Of a DNA stretch of 64,000 nt, positions 16,524 through 24,791 are shown one piece after another. Made by a program: the position numbers and the translations under genes. The notes under the pieces were generated by a model. It was given only the letters and a program-made list of their open reading frames with translations, made no database searches and was not told the origin of the DNA. This DNA is from Streptomyces sp. NBC_01217 (lineage in GTDB: Bacteria; Actinomycetota; Actinomycetes; Streptomycetales; Streptomycetaceae). Position 1 is the stretch's first letter. Each line of letters begins with the position of its first letter. The DNA is taken from the NCBI RefSeq assembly GCF_035994185.1, contig NZ_CP108538.1, forward strand, positions 2,852,001-2,916,000, given 5' to 3'.

Positions 16524-17999
16524 GTGACTTCTCTTTTGTTTGTGGCGGATGACGGTTCCGAGCGGGAAGCCACCCGGTTCGGCGAACACACCATGACGTA
16601 CGACCGGTTGGCCACCGCGTCCACCGTGCTCGCCGCGCGTCTGGCCGGTGCCGGGCGGGTCGCCGTCTGGGCCACGCCCACGCCCGAGACCGTGGTCGCC
16701 GTCGTGGCAGCGCTGCGGGCCGGGGTGCCCGCGGTACCGCTCAACCCGAAGACGGGGACGCGCGAACTCGCGCACATCGTGGCCGACAGCGAACCGGCCG
16801 CCGTGCTGGCCGGGGCGGGCGATGTGCTCCCGCCCGTGCTGGACGCGCTGGAGCGTATCGATGTCGACGTCGACGCCGATACGGCTCCGGGCGGGGACGG
16901 TGGCGTCGCGCTGCCCGAGCCCTCCCCCGAGTCCCCGGCGCTGGTCGTCTACACCTCCGGCACCACGGGCCCGCCCAAGGGCGCGATCCTGCCGCGGCGG
17001 GCGATCGCCGCGTCGCTGGACGCGCTGGAGGACGCCTGGCAGTGGACCGGTGAGGACGTGCTCGTCCACGCCCTGCCGCTGTTCCATGTGCACGGTCTGA
17101 TCCTGGGCGTGCTCGGCCCGCTGCGCCGGGGCGGATCGGTGCGGCACCTGGGCAGGTTCTCCACCGAAGCGGTGGCCCGGGAGCTCTCGTCCGGCGGCAC
17201 GATGCTCTTCGGCGTACCGACGATGTACCACCGGCTGGCCGAGGCCCTCGACAGCTCCGCCCCCGGTGCGGCCGAGCTGGCGAAGGCGCTGGCCGGGGCC
17301 CGGCTGCTGGTGTCCGGGTCGGCCGCGCTGCCGGTCCATGACCACGAGCGGATCGCGGCGGCGACCGGCCGCCGGGTCATCGAGCGGTACGGCATGACGG
17401 AGACCCTGATGAACACCGGCGTCCGGGCCGACGGCGAACCCCGCCCCGGCACGGTCGGCGCACCCCTGCGCGGCGTGGAGCTCCGCCTGGTCGAGGAGGA
17501 CGGCACCGTCCTCACAAGGGACGCGGCCGCACCCGATGCCATCGGCGAGATCCAGGTGCGCGGCCCGAACCTCTTCACCGGCTATCTCAACCGCCCCGAC
17601 GCCACGGCCGCCGCGCTCACCGGGGACGGCTGGTTCCGTACGGGGGACATGGCCACCCGTGACGCCGACGGCTATGTACGGATCGTCGGCCGCAAGGCCA
17701 CCGATCTGATCAAGAGCGGCGGCTACAAGATCGGCGCCGGTGAGATCGAGAACGCGCTCCTGGACCACCCCGGCGTCCGCGAGGCCGCCGTCACCGGTGA
17801 GCCGGACCCGGATCTGGGCGAGCGGATCGTCGCCTGGGTGGTGGCGGCCGATCCCGCCGCGCCCCCGACCGCGGAGGAGCTCGCGGACCATGTCGCCGCC
17901 CAGCTGTCCCCGCACAAGCGCCCGCGCACCGTCCGCTACCTGGACGCGCTGCCCCGCAACGACCTCGGCAAGATCATGAAGCGGTCGCTCCATGGCTGA
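16524..17999 (+). CDS. matB: Malonyl-CoA synthetase
   Basis: A 491-residue ANL-superfamily enzyme that activates malonate with ATP and CoA to malonyl-CoA. Motifs: YTSGTTGPPKGAIL (P-loop-like A3), ERYGMTETLMNT (A5), WFRTGDMATRD (A7) and the C-terminal catalytic Lys in DLGKIMKRS. Segments GRVAVWAT, LFHVHGLILGVLGPLRRGG and LVSGSAALPVHDHERIAA match what I recall of S. coelicolor MatB. GTG start at 16524, 10 bp after the transporter stop. The end overlaps the next gene by 8 bp, so the two are translationally coupled. Confidence 0.92.
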   Translation: MTSLLFVADDGSEREATRFGEHTMTYDRLATASTVLAARLAGAGRVAVWATPTPETVVAVVAALRAGVPAVPLNPKTGTRELAHIVADSEPAAVLAGAGDVLPPVLDALERIDVDVDADTAPGGDGGVALPEPSPESPALVVYTSGTTGPPKGAILPRRAIAASLDALEDAWQWTGEDVLVHALPLFHVHGLILGVLGPLRRGGSVRHLGRFSTEAVARELSSGGTMLFGVPTMYHRLAEALDSSAPGAAELAKALAGARLLVSGSAALPVHDHERIAAATGRRVIERYGMTETLMNTGVRADGEPRPGTVGAPLRGVELRLVEEDGTVLTRDAAAPDAIGEIQVRGPNLFTGYLNRPDATAAALTGDGWFRTGDMATRDADGYVRIVGRKATDLIKSGGYKIGAGEIENALLDHPGVREAAVTGEPDPDLGERIVAWVVAADPAAPPTAEELADHVAAQLSPHKRPRTVRYLDALPRNDLGKIMKRSLHG

Positions 18000-19353
18000 C
18001 CGGCTGACGGCGAGGGCGGCGATAGCGGCCGTCGCCACCGAGTTCGAGGAGCTGGCCGAAGCCGGTGCGCCCGGCCGTGACTCCGCCGGGGACGGGCCCC
18101 TCGCCTGGGAGGGGTACGCCGCCTCTCGGGCCCGCGCCGCCGCCCGCACCGGCGAGGAGGAGTCCGTCGTCCACGGCCTCGCCTCCGTCGACGGGCAGCG
18201 CTGTGTCCTGGTCTCGTTCGAGTTCGGATTCCTGGGCGGCTCGCTGGGGCAGCGCACCGGGGACCGGCTGGAGGCGGCGTACGAGGCCGCCCGGACCCGG
18301 GGGCTTGCGCTGGTCTCGCTGATCGCGACGGGCGGCAGCCGGATGCAGGAGGGCATGGTCGCCCTGACCCAGCTGCAGCGCGTGGCCCGCGCCTCGGCAC
18401 GGCTGCGGGCGTCCGGCCCCGCGCAGCTCGCGGTCCTGCGCGACCCGACGACGGGCGGCGGCTGGGCCACGCTGGGCGCGGGCGCCGATGTGATCCTGGC
18501 GCTGCCGGGCGCCCAGGTCGGGTTCGCCGGATCCCGGGTGCGGCCCGCGGACGCGGACCCTCACGCGTACACCGCCGAGGGCCAGCTGGCCGCGGGCCAG
18601 ATCGATGCCGTCGTCCCGCCGGACGAGCTCCGGGAGACGGTGGCCCGCTGGCTGGAGGTGCTCCAGCCCCCCGGCTCCCCGGACCCCGGCCCCGCCCCCG
18701 TGCCGGACGCCCTCTCCGTGACCGGCCTCCCCGCGACCGGCTGGGACGCGGTCCGGCAGGCCCGCTCCCCCTCGCGGCCGCGCGCCGGGGCGTATCTGGA
18801 CGGGTATTTCGACCACCGGCTCCCGCTCAGCGGCGACCGCTGCGGTGGTACGGATCCGGGGACTCTCTGCGGTTTCGGGCGGCGCGACGGGCGCACGATC
18901 GCGTACGTCGCCCAGGGCGGCACCGCGACCCGCCCGGCCGGATACCGCACGGCGGCCCGGGTGATCCGGCTGGCCGACCGGCTCGGCGTTCCCGTGCTCA
19001 CCCTGATCGACACCCCGGGCGCGGCGAACGACGCCGAGGCGGAACGGGCGGGCGCGGGCGCGGCCATCGCCGACGCCTTCGCGGCGGTGGCCGGGGCACG
19101 GGTCCCCGTCACGACGCTGGTGATCGGAGAGGGCGGTTCGGGCGGCGCACTGGCCCTGGCGGCGCCGGGGAACACCTATGTCACCCCGGACAGCTATTTC
19201 TCCGTCATCGCCCCGGAATCGGCGGCGGCAATCCTCAAGCGCACCCCGGACGAGGTGCGGGACACGGCCGGCCAGCTGCGGCTGCGCCCCCAGGACCTGG
19301 TGGAGCTGGGCTTCGCCCGCGCCGTCGTACGCCCCCGGCCGTCCGAGGGCTGA
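17992..19353 (+). CDS. Fused acyl-CoA carboxyltransferase (AccD+AccA type)
   Basis: A 453-residue protein holding both halves of a carboxyltransferase: beta-like domain (residues 40-220, with the oxyanion loop ATGGSRMQEGM) and alpha-like domain (255-440, with IDTPGAANDAEAE and GEGGSGGALALAAP). There is no zinc ribbon. It is shorter than typical PccB/AccB subunits (about 530). It would transfer CO2 between a biotinyl carrier and an acyl-CoA, but no biotin carboxylase or carrier is nearby. Overlap with matB suggests work on malonyl-CoA; decarboxylation is an alternative to carboxylation. Confidence 0.85.
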   Translation: MADRLTARAAIAAVATEFEELAEAGAPGRDSAGDGPLAWEGYAASRARAAARTGEEESVVHGLASVDGQRCVLVSFEFGFLGGSLGQRTGDRLEAAYEAARTRGLALVSLIATGGSRMQEGMVALTQLQRVARASARLRASGPAQLAVLRDPTTGGGWATLGAGADVILALPGAQVGFAGSRVRPADADPHAYTAEGQLAAGQIDAVVPPDELRETVARWLEVLQPPGSPDPGPAPVPDALSVTGLPATGWDAVRQARSPSRPRAGAYLDGYFDHRLPLSGDRCGGTDPGTLCGFGRRDGRTIAYVAQGGTATRPAGYRTAARVIRLADRLGVPVLTLIDTPGAANDAEAERAGAGAAIADAFAAVAGARVPVTTLVIGEGGSGGALALAAPGNTYVTPDSYFSVIAPESAAAILKRTPDEVRDTAGQLRLRPQDLVELGFARAVVRPRPSEG

Positions 19354-19357
19354 GCCG

Positions 19358-20623
19358 TCAGGGCTGCGGGTCCTTCGCGTCGTACCGCGCGAAGGACCGC
19401 CACCGCAGTCCCAGCAGCGATACGGCGACGACACAGGCGATCCCGCCGCCGGTCACCGCCAGACCGGGCGATGTCAGATCGGCGACCGATCCGGCCAGGA
19501 AGTCGCCCAGCCGCGGTCCGCCCGCCACGACGACGATGAACACGCCCTGCAGCCGTCCCCGCATCTCGTCCGGCACCGCCGCCTGGAGCATCGTGTTCCG
19601 GAAGACCATCGACATGGTGTCCGCACACCCGGCGAGCGCCAGGAAGAGCAGCCCGAGCCAGAGCTGCCTGGTCAGCCCGAAGACCGCGATGGCGGTGCCC
19701 CAGGAGGCGACGGCCAGGAGCACGGCGAGGCCATGGCGACGGACGCGTCCCAGCCATCCGGAGAACACCCCGCCGAGCAGCGCCCCCAGCGCGGGAGCCG
19801 CGACCAGCAGCCCGGTGGTCTTCGCGTCGCCTCCGTACCAGACCACGGCGACGACGGGGAACAACGCCCGGGGATGCGCCAGCACCATGGCACACAGATC
19901 GGTGAAGAAGGTCATCCGCAGATTGGGCCTGGTCCCGAGGAAGCGCAGCCCGTCCGCGACGGATGCGCGCTTGTCGCCCGTGCCCTCCTTGCGCTCCGGC
20001 AGCATCGAGGGCAGCCGCCACATCGCGTACAGCGAGGCAGTGAAGGTGACGGCGTCGACGGTGTACGCGGCCCGGTATCCCCACCAGCCGACGACGATCC
20101 CGCCGAGCATCGGCCCGACCAGCGTGCCGGTGGTGCCGGTCATGGAGTTGAGGGCGTTGGCGGCGGGCAGCTGCTCGGCCGGGAGCAGCCGGGCGATCAT
20201 CGAGCTGCGGGCCGGTGCGTTGACCGCGAAGCAGGCCGCCTGCAGGGCGACGATCGCGTACAGCAGTCCCACCTGCTCCACCCCGGCGACGGTGGCGGCG
20301 ACCAGTGCGATGGAGAGGACGAACGACCCGGAGGAGCTGATCAGCCCCAGTTTGCGCCGGTCGATGGTGTCGGCGACGGCCCCGCCGTACAGACCGAAGA
20401 CGACCAGCGGCAGGAACGAACAGAAGCCGATGAGCCCGACCGAGAAGGCGGACCCGGTGATGTCGTAGACCTGGAGCGAGACGGCGAGCGCCGTCATTCC
20501 CTGCCCGATCCAGGAAACCGTGTTCCCGAACCAGAGCCGCCGGTAGTCGGGGGAGGTCCGCAGCGGGGTGAGGTCGGCGAGTATTCGTGTGCGGTGTGCA
20601 GGTTCTTCGGCTGTTTCGGTCAC
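19358..20623 (-). CDS. MFS exporter (EntS-like)
   Basis: A 421-residue major facilitator with about twelve membrane segments. The N-terminal pattern TSPDYRRLWFGNTVSWIGQGM and the loop FGLYGGAVADTIDRRKL are typical of the EntS/macrolide-exporter branch. It converges on the carboxyltransferase gene with only 4 bp between stops. GTG start; no strong ribosome site is visible. Substrate unknown. Confidence 0.88.
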   Translation of the reverse strand: MTETAEEPAHRTRILADLTPLRTSPDYRRLWFGNTVSWIGQGMTALAVSLQVYDITGSAFSVGLIGFCSFLPLVVFGLYGGAVADTIDRRKLGLISSSGSFVLSIALVAATVAGVEQVGLLYAIVALQAACFAVNAPARSSMIARLLPAEQLPAANALNSMTGTTGTLVGPMLGGIVVGWWGYRAAYTVDAVTFTASLYAMWRLPSMLPERKEGTGDKRASVADGLRFLGTRPNLRMTFFTDLCAMVLAHPRALFPVVAVVWYGGDAKTTGLLVAAPALGALLGGVFSGWLGRVRRHGLAVLLAVASWGTAIAVFGLTRQLWLGLLFLALAGCADTMSMVFRNTMLQAAVPDEMRGRLQGVFIVVVAGGPRLGDFLAGSVADLTSPGLAVTGGGIACVVAVSLLGLRWRSFARYDAKDPQP

Positions 20624-20665
20624 AGCGGATGGTAACGACCGGCGGGTACCCGCTGGTCCACCCGT

Positions 20666-22549
20666 CTACCGCCAGTGAATCCCTGACGGGCGGGCAGGCG
20701 AGTACACGGTGCCGTTGTGCGGTTGGGTACGACGCTCGAAGAGATCGGCGTACAGACCCTTCCGGCCCAGGAGTTGGGTATGCGTGCCCGACTCCACCAG
20801 ACGGCCCTCGTCCAGGACCAGGATGCGGTCGGCGTCCGCGGCAAGGGCCAGATCGTGTGTGATCACGATGGTGGTGCGGCCTTCGGCGAGCCGCCGCAGC
20901 GGTGCGAGGATGCGCTGTGCGGCCAGTCTGTCCAGTCCGGCGGTGGGCTCGTCGAGGAGGAGGACGGGTGCGTCGCGCAGCATGGCACGGGCGATGGCGA
21001 TGCGCTGGAGCTGGCCGCCGGAGAGTCGTGACGTACCTGTCGCAATGACAGTGTCATATCCCTCCGGCAGGGTGCCGATGAACGCATGGGCGTCGGCCGC
21101 ACGCGCGGCCTCCACGACGTCACGGTGAGTCACATCGGTGCGTCCGCAGGCGATGTTCTCCTCGATGGTGTCGTGCAGGACGAGCGTGTCCTGGGGCAGC
21201 AGCGTGATGTTCCGGCGCAGATACGTCAGCGGAAGCTCGTCCACGGAGACGTCGTCCAGCCGGATGCTGCCGGCGTCCGGGTCGTAGAACCTCAGCAGCA
21301 GGGCCGCCAGGGTCGACTTGCCCGCACCGCTGGGCCCGGTGATGACCAGCAGTTCCCCCGGGCTCGCGCTGAACGAGAGGTCCCGCAGGACCGGCTCGCT
21401 GCCGCCGGGGTAGCGGAAGGAGACCTGGCGTGCCTCCACCTCGCCGAGCGCGCGGCTCCGGGGCGGGGCGGGTACGGATGCGGCCGGGTCGGTGACGGTG
21501 GGCCGGGCGTCGAGGATCTCCAGCAGCCGTTCGGCTCCCGCGGTCGCCGCGGTGGCCGTCAGGCCGAGCTGGCCCAGTGAGCGGATCGGCGGGTAGAGGT
21601 AGCCGATGAAGGCGGCGAAGGCCAGGAGCTGGCCGAGGGTCATCCGCCCCTCGGAGATCTCCCACGCCCCCAGGCCGATGATCGTCAGGACGCACAACGT
21701 TTCGAGGACCTCGACGAGTTGCTCGTAGAACTCGGTGAGGCGCACGGCCTTCACCGCAGCCTTCAGCCGGATGCGTGCCTTGGTGAGGAGCCGCTCCTCC
21801 TCGTCGTGCTGCCTGTTGTACGCCTGCGTCATGACGACGTTGACCAAGGTCTCCTCGACCACCGCCGTGATGGCACCGTCCGCTGCGCGGCCGCGCCGGG
21901 ACACCGCGCGCAGCGGCGCGGCGAAACGGGTGGTCGTGAACCAGAAGAACGGCACCATGACGAAGGTGGCGAGGGCCAGGTCCCAGCGCAGCCACACAGC
22001 CGCTGCGGCGTAGAAGACCGTGCTGAACAGGGCGGAGGCCGCCCCGACGATGCCGGAGACCACGAGCTCTTCGATGGCCTCCACGTCACCGGTCAGCCGC
22101 TCCACCAGGTCACCGCGACGATTGCGCTGGTAGAAGTGCGGCGGGAGCGTCTGGAGATGACTGAATACACGTGCCCGCAGCCGCATCACGAAGCGTTCGG
22201 CGACCCAGGCGGCGATCGAGTTGCCCAGATATCCCACCACCGCACCGATGACGGCCACGGCCAGCCACTGACCGGCAGGTTTCCAGAAGGCACTGACGGA
22301 GCCGGTCTGCAGTGCGGTGTCGGTGAGTTTGGCGAAGAGCAGGACCGTGACGGTCTCGGCGACGGCGGCCACGATGGTGCACGCGAAGATGATGATCAGC
22401 CAGTGCCGGTCACCCTTGGTCAGCGGCCAGAAGCGACGGAACGCCACGAGGATGCTGATGGGGTCCGTGCGGATCGGGACATCCGTCACCGGGTCCGGGG
22501 AAGTCTCTTCGGGAGGCCCTGTGGGCCGGAGCGAGCTGCGAAGGCGCAT
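20666..22549 (-). CDS. ABC exporter, fused permease and ATPase
   Basis: A 627-residue half-transporter: membrane domain with six segments (about residues 45-330) and a nucleotide-binding domain with Walker A GPSGAGKST, Q-loop LPQDTL, signature LSGGQLQRI, Walker B VLLLDEPTAGLD and switch His in ITHDLA. All catalytic residues are intact, so a homodimer can work. No peptidase domain is present at the N-terminus. The start is uncertain: ATG 22549 lacks a clear ribosome site. The gene lies 132 bp downstream of the Gly/Tyr/Arg-rich small protein on the same strand, which makes that peptide a possible substrate. Confidence 0.9.
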   Translation of the reverse strand: MRLRSSLRPTGPPEETSPDPVTDVPIRTDPISILVAFRRFWPLTKGDRHWLIIIFACTIVAAVAETVTVLLFAKLTDTALQTGSVSAFWKPAGQWLAVAVIGAVVGYLGNSIAAWVAERFVMRLRARVFSHLQTLPPHFYQRNRRGDLVERLTGDVEAIEELVVSGIVGAASALFSTVFYAAAAVWLRWDLALATFVMVPFFWFTTTRFAAPLRAVSRRGRAADGAITAVVEETLVNVVMTQAYNRQHDEEERLLTKARIRLKAAVKAVRLTEFYEQLVEVLETLCVLTIIGLGAWEISEGRMTLGQLLAFAAFIGYLYPPIRSLGQLGLTATAATAGAERLLEILDARPTVTDPAASVPAPPRSRALGEVEARQVSFRYPGGSEPVLRDLSFSASPGELLVITGPSGAGKSTLAALLLRFYDPDAGSIRLDDVSVDELPLTYLRRNITLLPQDTLVLHDTIEENIACGRTDVTHRDVVEAARAADAHAFIGTLPEGYDTVIATGTSRLSGGQLQRIAIARAMLRDAPVLLLDEPTAGLDRLAAQRILAPLRRLAEGRTTIVITHDLALAADADRILVLDEGRLVESGTHTQLLGRKGLYADLFERRTQPHNGTVYSPARPSGIHWR

Positions 22550-22577
22550 GCGGGGTCACGTCTCACGGGTGCTCGGG

Positions 22578-22596
22578 CTATGGACCATCTCCATAG
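22578..22596. repeat. Small hairpin ahead of the ABC exporter
   Basis: CTATGGA and TCCATAG pair around a 5-base loop, 29 bp upstream of the exporter start and downstream of the small repeat protein. It could attenuate or stabilise the transcript between the two genes. Confidence 0.4.
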
Positions 22597-22681
22597 GCGC
22601 GGACCCCAAAACCGCGAGGCCGACCCGCGCCGTAGCGCGGGCCTGCCTCGAATTCGGGGATGGAGTCGGGGATGTCGGGGG

Positions 22682-22867
22682 TCAGTACCACCCGTAGCCG
22701 CCGCGGCCATAACCGCCGCGACCGTAGCCACCACGGCCGTAACCGCCGCGGCCATAGCCACCGCGTCCACGGCCCCAGCCGTATCCGCGTCCCCGTCCTC
22801 GGCCACGGCCTCGTCCGTAACCGCCGTAATCCCTGTCCCTGTGGTCGAAGATGTTGCGTACGTTCAT
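22682..22867 (-). CDS. Gly/Tyr/Arg-repeat small protein
   Basis: A 61-residue protein: a short head (MNVRNIFDHRDRDYGG) followed by arginine-glycine repeats (YGRGRGRGRGRG) and about five copies of the pentapeptide GGYGR, ending GGYGWY. The pentapeptide copies come from 15-bp tandem repeats in the DNA. There is no Cys, no signal peptide and a strong positive charge. A near-ideal ribosome site (AAAGGAGA, 5 bases before the ATG) and an upstream AT-rich region support expression. RG/RGG-type sequences bind RNA or form condensates; small secreted or modified peptides are an alternative since an ABC exporter follows. Family not recognised. Confidence 0.7.
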   Translation of the reverse strand: MNVRNIFDHRDRDYGGYGRGRGRGRGRGYGWGRGRGGYGRGGYGRGGYGRGGYGRGGYGWY

Positions 22868-23287
22868 CTTCGTCTCCTTTGGAGGGTGCTACTGAGCCGC
22901 TCCTTGCTCTTGCTGCGGCACTTTCGACACTACGACGACCCATAACAACCAACAAGTCGTGCAAGCCGTATTTCGGATAAAACTCATGAAACACCATAAA
23001 CCTTCGTAGCGTTGTCGTATGTGACTCTCTGGCACACCCTCCGGGAGGCCTGGGATCCAGGGGGCTTTCCGCGACCGGAGACCTTTGCCCACGGCAACGC
23101 TCGCGCCCCCAATCGGGCCCGCCCGCACGACCCCTGACGGCACGGGAGATCCGGCACGCGACTCGCCGGGCCGTGGCGCGCCCACTTGATCTTCGTCCGG
23201 GGCTGCGGTGAGGGCCCCCACGGAATCCATGAGGGCCCTGTCGCTTGCATATACGCAGGTCATAACGTTTCTGCCGGGAAAGCGGCA

Positions 23288-23312
23288 GTGGGGCAGATGG
23301 GGCTCGAACCTA
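23288..23312 (-). other. tRNA 3'-end-like fragment
   Basis: On the minus strand this reads TAGGTTCGAGCCCCATC followed by TGCCCCA, i.e. a T-loop (TTCGAGC) with four of five stem pairs and an acceptor 3' strand. It differs at 4 of 24 positions from the tRNA(CAT) gene end at 52778-52801. No D-arm, anticodon arm or matching 5' acceptor lies at the right distance, so it is a fragment. It may be a scar of integration at a tRNA 3' end. Confidence 0.4.
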
Positions 23313-23412
23313 TCCCGGTGACGCGCCTCACCTGCAGCTTCGCCGGTGAACCGGATATCTCCATCCGGTCCGATCCTGCTCCGCCCTCCTCGATCCTGCC
23401 CGGTCCGAGACG

Positions 23413-23430
23413 GTGAGGCGATCGCCTCAC
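23413..23430. repeat. Perfect 18-bp palindrome
   Basis: GTGAGGCGATCGCCTCAC is a perfect inverted repeat with no spacer, in a region without genes. It has the size of a TetR-type operator, but no regulator is adjacent. Confidence 0.5.
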
Positions 23431-23740
23431 GCCTTGCGGGATGCCGAGCACGGCATAAGAGGCGGCAGTAACACCGATGCGGCTACCGCTCAACGTATGC
23501 GCCATCCGGGTGCACCACGAGGCGCATGGCGCCGAACGCCCCAGTCAAAGACGCATGGGGCGCCCGCTCGCCACGGACGGCGGAATACGCTCTGTAACTG
23601 GGTACGTCGGCAGCCCCCGCGCGGCCGCCAGGGGTTCGGTCGCCGCCATGCCCGAGAGGCTGAGGCCAGGAGCGTTTTGGGTCACCGGACCAGATCCGCA
23701 AGCAGGCCGGCGCCGGCTGATCCCACTGGACTTCGCCGGT

Positions 23741-24140
23741 TCAGGCAACGGTGGTTTGCTGGAGTGGCGGCGCTGAGGGCTTCACGGTCATCCTGTCCGC
23801 TGTGGGTCGTACGGTAAGGCGCATGGCCTGGGCGGCGAACGCAGTGTCGAGGGCCCGGTTGTAGCCGAGCCCGGATGCGGAGACCACATCCCAGATGGGT
23901 GCGGGATCCCATGAACCGTCGGGTTGCTGCTGGCGGAGTAGGCATTCGTAGTCGATGTCGTTGGGGACACGCAGGGTGCGGCACATGAATGCGCCCGGAG
24001 TCGCCGAGCTGCCACACCGCACCGTCCTCCACCTTCAACTGCTGGGGCTTGCCCGTCCCCCGATCCACCGGCAGCCACGCACCCGCGAGCCCGACGGCAA
24101 CTTGGATAGCAGCCTCGGAGGGACAGGCCGCCGATCTTCA
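23741..24140 (-). pseudogene. Decayed gene fragment, family unknown
   Basis: Two protein-like segments lie in different frames. The upstream one (about 24140 to 24000) reads SEAAIQVAVGLAGAWLPVD then KPQQLKVEDGAVWQLGDS; the downstream one (from about 24005 to 23741) reads FMCRTLRVPNDIDYECLL then RQQQPDGSWD and LGYNRALDTAFAAQAMRL. A frameshift near 24000 joins them, and an in-frame TGA precedes the first, so the N-terminus is gone. The RQQQPDGSWD segment recalls QxxDGSW repeats of terpene-cyclase-like proteins, but this is weak. Confidence 0.45.
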
Positions 24141-24218
24141 AAAGTGGAGACTGGCGCCAAGCGCTCAGCTCTTGACTCTGCCCATCCTTGCGGTCGAACT
24201 CTTCCGTGGATCCTCGAT

Positions 24219-24791
24219 TCAGACGCCGGCCCTGCCGCCCAGCAACCGGGCCAGCGTGCTCACCACCCCGTCGATCTCGCGGGCGCACCCGTACAGCACA
24301 GGGTTGGCCCTCCCCCACGGGTCCGCAACGTCGTCGTCGACCGGCGGGACCGGGGTGCCACCCCGACGGCTGGCCGCGGCCGCGACCACGACGTCGAAGC
24401 CGTCCACGACCCGCGGGCCTTCCCCGCCCCCCGCTTCGTCGACTCCCCCCGCGGCGAGACGCACGAACTCCTTCAGGGTGAAGCAGCGCCGCATCGCCGA
24501 CGGCGCGAGCCGCACGGCCGCCTCCCGGTGCTCGATGGCGAGCCCGAGGACCAGCGCCGCTCCCGCGACGAGCTCCGCGGTGAGCGGGCGGGCCGCGAAG
24601 CCGGAGCCGTCACCACCCAGCTTCTCCAGCACCGCTCTGGTGGAGCTCTCCATGCCGGGCCGGGGCCACGCCTCTGTGCCGGCGCTCTCCGGCCGCACGG
24701 CCGAGCCGGACGGAAGCTTCGCGGCCAGCAGTCGCTCGGCAAGCACCGAGCGGTGCACGTTGCCCGTGCAGACGAACAGGACCCGGCTCAT
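24219..24791 (-). CDS. Low-molecular-weight protein-tyrosine phosphatase (Wzb type)
   Basis: A 190-residue cytoplasmic phosphatase. The P-loop VLFVCTGNVHRS carries the nucleophile Cys8 and Arg14, and the general-acid Asp157 is in ADPWG. In polysaccharide loci such enzymes dephosphorylate the tyrosine tail of the partner autokinase. Its ATG overlaps the TGA of the upstream kinase gene (ATGA), so the pair is translationally coupled. A C-terminal extension lengthens it beyond the usual 150 residues. Confidence 0.9.
   Translation of the reverse strand: MSRVLFVCTGNVHRSVLAERLLAAKLPSGSAVRPESAGTEAWPRPGMESSTRAVLEKLGGDGSGFAARPLTAELVAGAALVLGLAIEHREAAVRLAPSAMRRCFTLKEFVRLAAGGVDEAGGGEGPRVVDGFDVVVAAAASRRGGTPVPPVDDDVADPWGRANPVLYGCAREIDGVVSTLARLLGGRAGV

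Larger units (their letters stand above)
22868..23740. other. Gene-poor stretch with AT-rich promoter region
   Basis: About 870 bp without a credible gene. The 22920-23010 part is markedly AT-richer and probably holds the promoter of the small repeat protein. Further right are a tRNA-end-like fragment (23288-23312) and a perfect 18-bp palindrome (23413-23430). Open frames here have no ribosome sites or protein-like composition. Confidence 0.5.

Noticed and set aside
20642..20653. GCGGGTACCCGC palindrome between the MFS and ABC genes taken as a terminator
   Set aside because: It is a short spacer-free palindrome just after the ABC stop; stem and loop geometry are poor for termination.
22570..22700. 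A short minus-strand frame (LTPDIPDSIPEFEAGPRYG...) overlapping the end of the repeat protein
   Set aside because: It looks somewhat protein-like and has a possible GTG start, but there is no ribosome site of its own and it is only about 37 codons; not enough to call a gene.
22889..23263. A 124-codon minus-strand frame ahead of the repeat protein
   Set aside because: No ribosome site and mixed composition; it runs through the AT-rich promoter region.
23288..23403. A complete tRNA gene at the fragment near 23.3 kb
   Set aside because: The only candidate 5' acceptor strand lies about 115 bp away and no D- or anticodon arm can be drawn.
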